Shown: positions 57,958-64,000 of the stretch, piece by piece
Numbering within the stretch: the stretch's first letter is position 1
How the letters are laid out: each line of letters opens with the position of its first letter
Source: Pseudoalteromonas phenolica
GTDB taxonomy: Bacteria > Pseudomonadota > Gammaproteobacteria > Enterobacterales > Alteromonadaceae
Assembly: GCF_005876835.1 (NCBI RefSeq)
Contig: NZ_PPSW01000014.1
Location: 203,056 to 267,055, forward strand
Direction: 5' to 3'
Length of the DNA stretch: 64,000 bases
Program-made: the position numbers and the translations under genes
The notes under the pieces: model-generated
Database searches by the model: none
Told to the model about the DNA's origin: nothing
What the model saw: only the letters and a program-made list of their open reading frames with translations

Positions 57958-60900
57958 TCAGGATCCCAATCAAATTGATATAGCAAGTCTATACTATCGT
58001 ATAAACCACTTGTTGCTTCAATATATAATTTAGTGAACACCCTGTAGCGAATGGCAATTTCATTCATGGCTTCGAACACCCCTACGCGATAACTTACTTG
58101 CACGCTTGGGGTAATGTAGCCGGATAATTCAACTTGCGTGTCATCACCACTGCCTTTCGCGCTAACGCTGACATCTTCAATGCCGAGCTTTTTTCCCGCT
58201 TTATTAATAAAGCTTTCACTAAAATTAATACTCTGTGCAAGCAGCATTTGAGACAATAAGGCATTGTTATTATTCTCGCTTTTATCAAGTGGCTGGCCGT
58301 TTAATAAATACGATAACGCATGGGCTTGGTCCATAGCCGGTTGTGAGAATATGTTCAGACTTGGTTTACTCACACTGCCCGTTAATTCAATACCTGCAAT
58401 AACATCATCGGCGGTTACTTCAGGGTTACGTATTGCTTTTACATTCAAATAAGGACGCGATAACGGCCCACTAAAACCAATCTGACCCTGCTGAATAAGT
58501 AAGTCTTGACCTAGCGCTTGATAAACGCCTTCTCGCAAGCCAAACTCACCACTGGCAAGCAAAGGGGTATCAGGGGTTTTATCTAAACTTATCTGGCCAA
58601 ATACATAGCTATCAAGGCCGAATGCATACACTCTGAAATCATCTTTTAGCGCGACATCTAAATCAAGTGTATAGGTAAACGGAAGACTCCCCTGCTCTTG
58701 AGCTTGTGCGTCAACAATAACCTGATCATCAGAAACCGTAGTCACTTGCTCGGGCAGTTGCGAAATTTTAATGCGACCTTGAGGAATATCGACACGCCCC
58801 GTGAGCGACAGGTGTTCATCTTTAAATTTTAAAGACAAATCAGGAGAGACAGAAAAACTCATATCTTGTTGCGGGTTGACTCTTATTTGCTCGCCAGACA
58901 CCGCTACCTCAGCGCTTAATTGCTGTTGCCAATCTAGCTTACCAACGAGGTTAAGTACGCCACTCTCATTGGTATTTAATGCGCCATTTAAACTGGCTGT
59001 TTGGCCGTTCAAATCTAGTTTCAATGAAGAGTCGACAAAACTGACTGGCAGTGCTGACTGTTCTATGCCAAATGAAGATAAGTTTATCTCACCCACGACA
59101 TTGGGTTGTTTTATATCACCCGATAAGGCCAGTTTTGAAGACAACTGCCCGGCCAAATTAATCGGTTGTGGTAAAAAGCGATTTGCCAATTCGCCGATTG
59201 GCTTTAAAGCCAGTGCATGTAGTTCAACTTTGGCTGTCGGTGAATGCAATTGATTGTCTTGCACTTGTGCTGCCACCTCACCAGATACGTCACCTAATAG
59301 CGACGAGGCTAATTGCCAGCGTCCTAAAATAGCTTGGCTGTCTCCGCTAAGGTTAATCTCGATTTGTTCAATCGGAACTATTGCCTCACTTTGAACATCG
59401 CTAAGGGTTTCAGTATTCGCTTCGGTGAGGGCGACAGCAACATTTTGCAAAGTCGCTTTTGTATTGATCGCACTGAGCTTTTTATCTCGCCATGACAGTG
59501 CTGAATTGATGCTGGTTTTACCATCTAGTTTCAGCTGTTCAGGTAAAAAGGGCTGTAGTGATGCTAAATCAAAACCTTGGATGTTCATATCAAACTGCCC
59601 TTGCTTACCTTTTTGCTCGGCTTGCAAACACCAAGGTGACTGATTTAACTCACCACATATTTTTCCGGTTTGCCATTGCTGCGCACTGGCATATTTCAGC
59701 TTTGAATGATGCTTTAAACTTGTCTCAAGTTGCTTATAAATAATTTGCCCTGATGCAATTTCGCCCTGCCAGGCTTGTGCGTTTATACCACCTAGAATAT
59801 CTAGCTCTGCGTTTACGTCTCCGCGACTTGATAACTGAGCGCGATGTGCAGTTTGATCGCCCGTGAAACGCAACTCGATATGATTCAGTTGATGTTCTGG
59901 GACTGCGAGTTGCTCAATGGATAATAAAGTCTCTGTTTGCCAATTTTTTGCCAAATCAACGCTGGCATCGAGCTTGCCCCCTTTGAGACTAATGCCATTA
60001 TTTTCAAACTTTGAAATTACTGAGCTAAAGCTGATTTTAGGTTGATGATGGTCCCCTTTAATCTGCAACTCGCCTTGCGCATCAACATCAAAAGGCAGCA
60101 ACGCTTTCGTTTTTTGTGAACGGCTGTTATGTGAAAAGTTGTTATGTGAAATAGCAAAGCGCCCAGATAAATCTAGCTCTTGTTGCAGTGAGCCCGACAA
60201 CTGCAAATTGCTCGAGCCGAGTTGCATGTTTAGCTTATCGACTTGACCAAACAGCTGCTCGTTCAGTCTAAAACTGGCGTCGAGTGCTAAAGGAAGATCT
60301 GAAAATTTGCCATCAACATCAACGTCAGGAATATCAATTTGCCATCCCTTTGTTTGCTGCTTAGCCAACACACTCATTGAACCGTTTAACACCGACTGCT
60401 GATCGATAAAAAACAGCGGTAATGCGTCCATCACTAAGCGTAATTGTACGTCCATGCCCTCAGCCCACGCCAACTTGCCGGTTAAATTGGCACTGCCCTC
60501 TGACGCGTTCAAACGACCTGCGAGCTCTGAAATAGCGGTTAAACTGCCTTTCCCCGACACTTTTGCACTGAGTTCAGTGAGCTCTTTTTGCTCGGCCATG
60601 ACATCAAGCTTCAACTGATAATCATCGGCATTACCTTTGAGCTCAACTCGAGCCTGTTCCATCAAGGCGTCGTAGTCTTGTCCGCGAATTTTGTACGAAA
60701 AAGGAAGATTGTAGACCTGCGCCGATACATCAAATGGCCAGTTTTTTTGGTTAAGATTTAGATTACCTAACACGGCAGCCTGATGTTGACCTTCGGCCTT
60801 TAAATCAATTTTTAAATCAGAAAAGTTGCCACTTAAATGTAACCTGACGAGTTCTTCTTCTGTTGTTAGAGTAGTTATTGATTTAATTGACGCTAACGGC

Positions 60901-61721
60901 TGCTTGATTGCTTCGGCTTTCAACTCACCAAAACTGCGCAATACGAACTGCTGATATTCTAAGTATAAATTTTGCCATTCAAGCTGTTGAGAGGTGATGT
61001 TTGCCGCGATATTAAAGTGTTTAATGCGTTGCGAGCCAGTTGGCGTTTCGTACTCAAAAGACCCCAGAGCAAGTTGTGATACTCGAACATCGAGACCGTC
61101 TGGTAGAACAATAGCAGGCAAGGCCGCCAACTCTGTAAGCGCTTGGCTTTTTTCTTCTTTTTCTCTTTTATCACTAATATGAATGCGCTTTATCGAAGTC
61201 TCATGCAACCTTGCTGCAGCGTCGATTAATTGAGCTGATGATTTTATGTCCGATATTTGAACTCTCAAATCGCCTTGCTGAAACTTGATATTAGCCACAT
61301 TTAACTTAGCGATGGCGATATTCACGGGTAATGCAAAGCCAGTTTCTGGCTCTTCGCTTTGCTCTATTTTTGTTTCTACTGCGATTTCCTCTGCGGCTTT
61401 ATCTGTAGGCAAGTTAGCAAGTTTTACATCGACGCTGTCTGCGATTATTTCTACACACACCGTGGCACAAGTAAACCAATTAAGTTGCGGCCTAAAATTG
61501 CTCAGCGATAAATTAAGCCCCTCGCTGCGCCAAGTGACATCGAGTCTTTCACCTGCAAATAAACGGCCCTGCTCAAGTTTAATATTTAAGCCATCGACCG
61601 ACTTATTCAAAACCCACAAAAGGCTTTGATGACCAACACTGGTAAACACTAAGCAAAATAGAAAAACCAGCGTGCCTAAACCAATATTTAGAATTCTTTT
61701 TGTTATAGGGTGTAAGCGCAT
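57954..61721 (-). CDS. tamB: Translocation and assembly module protein TamB
   Basis: 1255 residues. An N-terminal membrane anchor (about 9-31; ILNIGLGTLVFLFCLVFTSVGHQSLL), a very long beta-rich (AsmA-like groove) body, and a C-terminal DUF490/TamB domain (about 930-1255; GRIKISQLPEQ, LNGQPLDKSENNNNALLSQMLLAQSINF, YRVFTKLYIEATSGLYDSIDLLYQFDWDPE). Bridges the periplasm and moves lipids or assists barrel insertion with TamA. Starts at the tamA stop (TAATG). Confidence 0.95.
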   Translation of the reverse strand: MRLHPITKRILNIGLGTLVFLFCLVFTSVGHQSLLWVLNKSVDGLNIKLEQGRLFAGERLDVTWRSEGLNLSLSNFRPQLNWFTCATVCVEIIADSVDVKLANLPTDKAAEEIAVETKIEQSEEPETGFALPVNIAIAKLNVANIKFQQGDLRVQISDIKSSAQLIDAAARLHETSIKRIHISDKREKEEKSQALTELAALPAIVLPDGLDVRVSQLALGSFEYETPTGSQRIKHFNIAANITSQQLEWQNLYLEYQQFVLRSFGELKAEAIKQPLASIKSITTLTTEEELVRLHLSGNFSDLKIDLKAEGQHQAAVLGNLNLNQKNWPFDVSAQVYNLPFSYKIRGQDYDALMEQARVELKGNADDYQLKLDVMAEQKELTELSAKVSGKGSLTAISELAGRLNASEGSANLTGKLAWAEGMDVQLRLVMDALPLFFIDQQSVLNGSMSVLAKQQTKGWQIDIPDVDVDGKFSDLPLALDASFRLNEQLFGQVDKLNMQLGSSNLQLSGSLQQELDLSGRFAISHNNFSHNSRSQKTKALLPFDVDAQGELQIKGDHHQPKISFSSVISKFENNGISLKGGKLDASVDLAKNWQTETLLSIEQLAVPEHQLNHIELRFTGDQTAHRAQLSSRGDVNAELDILGGINAQAWQGEIASGQIIYKQLETSLKHHSKLKYASAQQWQTGKICGELNQSPWCLQAEQKGKQGQFDMNIQGFDLASLQPFLPEQLKLDGKTSINSALSWRDKKLSAINTKATLQNVAVALTEANTETLSDVQSEAIVPIEQIEINLSGDSQAILGRWQLASSLLGDVSGEVAAQVQDNQLHSPTAKVELHALALKPIGELANRFLPQPINLAGQLSSKLALSGDIKQPNVVGEINLSSFGIEQSALPVSFVDSSLKLDLNGQTASLNGALNTNESGVLNLVGKLDWQQQLSAEVAVSGEQIRVNPQQDMSFSVSPDLSLKFKDEHLSLTGRVDIPQGRIKISQLPEQVTTVSDDQVIVDAQAQEQGSLPFTYTLDLDVALKDDFRVYAFGLDSYVFGQISLDKTPDTPLLASGEFGLREGVYQALGQDLLIQQGQIGFSGPLSRPYLNVKAIRNPEVTADDVIAGIELTGSVSKPSLNIFSQPAMDQAHALSYLLNGQPLDKSENNNNALLSQMLLAQSINFSESFINKAGKKLGIEDVSVSAKGSGDDTQVELSGYITPSVQVSYRVGVFEAMNEIAIRYRVFTKLYIEATSGLYDSIDLLYQFDWDPE

Positions 61722-63442
61722 TAAATCTCCGGTCCAATAATAATACTTAGACGTGTGCTTTTACTTTCTTTACTAAGCCCCCAGGCGTGATCTAAACGAA
61801 TAGGCCCAACAGGGGTGATATAGCGAATACCAAAACCCGCACCGACGGCCCATGACTCTGAGAAGTCATTAGTTGCAGTGCCCGAGTCAACAAATAAAGC
61901 CAGTCTCCAGTTCGGCATAAATTGATAGTTATATTCTATCGAAGCCGTTGCAAGGTATTTACCACCGACAATTTTGCCCTCTTCAAAAGGGGCAACAGAT
62001 TGATAGGCAAAACCGCGAATACTCTGATCACCCCCAGCAAAAAATCGTAGGTTAAATGGCACTTCGTTAATATCGTCTGTAACAATGGCACCCGCATCTA
62101 GTCTTGCAATAAACCAATGCTTAAGTGCAAACTTTCTCAACCATGCTTGTTCCCACTGTGCTTTAAACAAAGTCGTAGAAGAAATTAAATCATCGCTGGC
62201 AAACTCTAACGAGATCAAGGTCTGTTGCCCCCACGAAGGCGTAACACCGCCAACTGCTTGCTTTTTAGCATAACTAATACCAGGAATTAACATCTCTGTT
62301 TTATCAGTTACGCCAGCTTGAGTTGTTGTTTCATGTTCTCTTTTAATGAATGCAGTGCGTACCCAATTACTACTCGTTAACCATTGACGTTGTAACTGTA
62401 CGTTCCAAATTTTGCTATTAACCCCATCAGTTAACTCATCCTCAAGGGCATAACCTGTTGTCACTCGCCATAAATCATCATTGGGGTTACTCACCGGAAT
62501 GCTATAACTGCCTGTGATACGCTGTTGTTTTTCAGCAACAAATAAATTGCCATCAAAAAAGTGGCCATCTTCAGTGATCCAAGGCTTTGACCATTTAAAT
62601 CGTGCTTTTGCGCCTATCTCTGTACTAAAACCACCCCCAACTTCGAACGTATTGGCAGGCTTATCGACCACCTCAATACGAATAGGCACTAGATTATTCT
62701 TGCGGTTTTGTAATTGTGGATACACTTTAATGGCGCTGAAATACGGTGTCTTATTGAGTGCTAGGTTATATTCAGACAACAAGCTTTCATCGTATAAGGT
62801 GTTTTCATCAAATGGTGCGAGAGATTGAATATATTTTTTCGCCAGACTTTGCCTGCTCACTTCAACTTTGCCAAAACGGTAACGATTGCCTGAGTCTAGT
62901 TTTAGCTTGGCTACCGCAAAGTTTTTTTGTTTATAAATTTCTAGGCGATGACTAAGCCATTTAAAATCAAAATACCCTTTCGAGATCAGGCTTGATTCAA
63001 GCACACTTTTTGTCTGCTCATAATTATCATGATTTACGATGTCATTTGCTTTTATAGGAATGCCAGACAACTCTTTTTGCAAAAATGAGTCTTTATTGGC
63101 CTCGCCTTTTATTTCAATTTGAATCGATTTCCAACGAATAGGTTCTCCAATCTCTGCCTCTATTTTGAGGGTACTGCTTTGCTCTACACGTGATAAGGTG
63201 ATATTTACATGATAATAGCCAAGCGCCTGTAAAGCTCGCTCGGTCTGAGAAAGTAATTTGTTTTCTAACGACTGTGAAAAAGGCTGATTGAGTAACGGTT
63301 TTAACGTGCCATTGATATTTTTACTCAACTCATCGGGCATTTCGCCAAATTCAATGGCCTCAACTTGCCATTGCGCCTCAGCCTGTGTAGGTAAAGAAAA
63401 AATAAAACAACAACAAGTAACTAAAATCACAAATAGTTTCAA
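61721..63442 (-). CDS. tamA: Translocation and assembly module protein TamA
   Basis: 573 residues from a TTG at 63442, with GGAGGG 6 bases upstream; a longer ATG start (63478) would place basic and Gly residues before the signal peptide. Signal peptide about 1-25, three POTRA domains (about 26-260), then an Omp85 barrel with RFFAGGDQSIRGFAYQS and a C-terminal I-G-P-E-I. Partner of TamB. Confidence 0.93.
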   Translation of the reverse strand: MKLFVILVTCCCFIFSLPTQAEAQWQVEAIEFGEMPDELSKNINGTLKPLLNQPFSQSLENKLLSQTERALQALGYYHVNITLSRVEQSSTLKIEAEIGEPIRWKSIQIEIKGEANKDSFLQKELSGIPIKANDIVNHDNYEQTKSVLESSLISKGYFDFKWLSHRLEIYKQKNFAVAKLKLDSGNRYRFGKVEVSRQSLAKKYIQSLAPFDENTLYDESLLSEYNLALNKTPYFSAIKVYPQLQNRKNNLVPIRIEVVDKPANTFEVGGGFSTEIGAKARFKWSKPWITEDGHFFDGNLFVAEKQQRITGSYSIPVSNPNDDLWRVTTGYALEDELTDGVNSKIWNVQLQRQWLTSSNWVRTAFIKREHETTTQAGVTDKTEMLIPGISYAKKQAVGGVTPSWGQQTLISLEFASDDLISSTTLFKAQWEQAWLRKFALKHWFIARLDAGAIVTDDINEVPFNLRFFAGGDQSIRGFAYQSVAPFEEGKIVGGKYLATASIEYNYQFMPNWRLALFVDSGTATNDFSESWAVGAGFGIRYITPVGPIRLDHAWGLSKESKSTRLSIIIGPEI

Positions 63443-63553
63443 ATACTTCCCTCCTAAGCAGAACCGCAAGTGTAGCATATTTCAAATCAACAATAGATGA
63501 ACAATAAATCTCGCTTTAAAGCTTTTTATTTTTGCTAATTTCACCGACAATAC

Positions 63554-63574
63554 ACCCAGTTAAAAATACTGGGT
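63554..63574. promoter_or_regulatory. Perfect hairpin just before the rraB start
   Basis: ACCCAGT-N7-ACTGGGT, ending 6 bases before the ATG. The right arm contains the only GGGT that could act as a ribosome site, so the hairpin may mask it. It could instead be a DNA operator or part of the tamA leader region on the other strand. Confidence 0.45.
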
Positions 63575-63580
63575 AACACT

Positions 63581-63913
63581 ATGCAATTTCCTGATGACGA
63601 TAACGGCCAATTATTAGCTGAAATGGCTGCTGAGGGCATTAATTTAAACCAAATGCACATGGTCGACTTTTTCATTTTATTTGAGCAAAAAGAGCAAGCT
63701 GAGTCTTTTGCTAAAGCAATTTCTGAAGATGAGCTTGCGCCAAAGACCGAACTACAAAAGTGTAAAGACACAGGTGTATGGGAAGTTGTAACAACGGTTG
63801 AAATGGTGCCAGATCATCAGCTTCTCAGCCAAACTGAACAGTACCTAGAAAGCATTGCCAATTCACATGAAGGCTATGGCGATGGCTGGGGCATTATGGC
63901 TGACGCTGAATAA
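63581..63913 (+). CDS. rraB: RraB family regulator of ribonuclease E
   Basis: 110 residues, shorter than E. coli RraB. N-terminal D-D-D-N-G-Q-L-L-A-E-M segment, VDFFILFEQKEQAESFAKAI, and a C-terminal YGDGWGIMAD motif equivalent to the YDGWGT of RraB. It would inhibit RNase E in the cytosol. Divergent from tamA. Confidence 0.82.
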   Translation: MQFPDDDNGQLLAEMAAEGINLNQMHMVDFFILFEQKEQAESFAKAISEDELAPKTELQKCKDTGVWEVVTTVEMVPDHQLLSQTEQYLESIANSHEGYGDGWGIMADAE

Positions 63914-63936
63914 AGAAAATCAGTTTGAAGTTTTAA

Positions 63937-63960
63937 AAGGTGCGTTAAGCGCCTTTTTTA
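63937..63960 (+). terminator. Terminator after rraB
   Basis: AAAAGGTGCG-TTAA-GCGCCTTTTTT, 23 bases after the stop. Confidence 0.85.
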
Positions 63961-63978
63961 TTACGCAGAATAAAGCGA

Positions 63979-64000
63979 GAAGTTAGAAAGTTAGAAAGTT
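63979..64000. repeat. Short tandem repeat at the right edge
   Basis: GTTAGAAA repeated in tandem (AAGTTAGAAAGTTAGAAAGTT) up to the window end; may continue outside. Confidence 0.6.

Noticed and set aside
58801..59253. Plus-strand frame inside tamB
   Set aside because: It is antisense to a coding region and its composition follows the beta-repeat codons of tamB.

Overview
The window looks like chromosomal DNA of a marine gammaproteobacterium of the Alteromonadales, most likely Pseudoalteromonas or a close relative. This is inferred from gene content, moderate-to-low GC and gene order (rpsB-tsf-pyrH-frr-uppS-cdsA-dxr-rseP-bamA-skp-lpxD-fabZ-lpxA-lpxB-rnhB-dnaE-accA, and yqcA-truC-yqcC next to a CsrB-type RNA, syd and queF). 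No database search was possible. No rRNA, tRNA, CRISPR array, IS element or complete prophage was seen.

Layout. 1-9.1 kb: the end of a pilin-like gene, a Cys-rich secreted peptide with a His-rich TonB receptor (probable metal locus), a DODA-type dioxygenase, the yceI/yceJ pair with a divergent LysR regulator, GrpB, an unknown protein and a ToxR-like membrane regulator. 9.2-10.0 kb: a DsbC-like periplasmic protein. 10.1-13.35 kb: an accessory island on the minus strand. It holds a reverse transcriptase of the UG/Abi (DRT-like) type, a PD-(D/E)XK nuclease-like protein and a SLATT-type membrane protein. The island is built as two integron gene cassettes with attC-like sites and no integrase in view; this is the best candidate for an undescribed anti-phage system. 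13.35-14.1 kb is an AT-rich gap. 14.1-23.4 kb: a secreted hydrolase, the 4.5S RNA gene ffs, a DUF3014 protein, a patatin-like lipase, a KefB-type antiporter, a diguanylate cyclase and tilS.

23.5-42.6 kb is the conserved minus-strand block that runs from translation factors (rpsB, tsf, frr) through UMP kinase and isoprenoid/phospholipid precursor genes (dxr, uppS, cdsA) to envelope assembly (rseP, bamA, skp), lipid A synthesis (lpxD, fabZ, lpxA, lpxB), then rnhB, dnaE and accA. Divergent from it lie map, glnD and dapD. 47.4-51 kb: yqcC-truC-yqcA and the DUF3549/DUF3301 pair.

51.0-52.8 kb has no protein gene. It holds two roughly 615-bp direct repeats; on the minus strand each reads as a CsrB-type regulatory RNA with about 20 AGGA motifs, short hairpins with AGGA loops, a terminator and a shared promoter with a TGTAAG box. 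The repeat unit includes the last codons of the neighbouring acetyltransferase gene, so the RNA gene appears to have been tandemly duplicated. The order truC-yqcC-csrB-syd-queF matches my recollection of E. coli, which supports the call. 53.6-64 kb: a DUF2310 Zn-ribbon protein, syd, queF, a cyclophilin lipoprotein, a periplasmic binding protein-like gene, tamB/tamA and rraB.

Several starts were moved inward from the longest open frame where a ribosome binding site, an overlap or family length favoured it (yceI, the lysR gene, tilS, lpxA, fabZ, dxr, rseP, cdsA, map, glnD, yqcA, syd, tamA, the RT and the nuclease).
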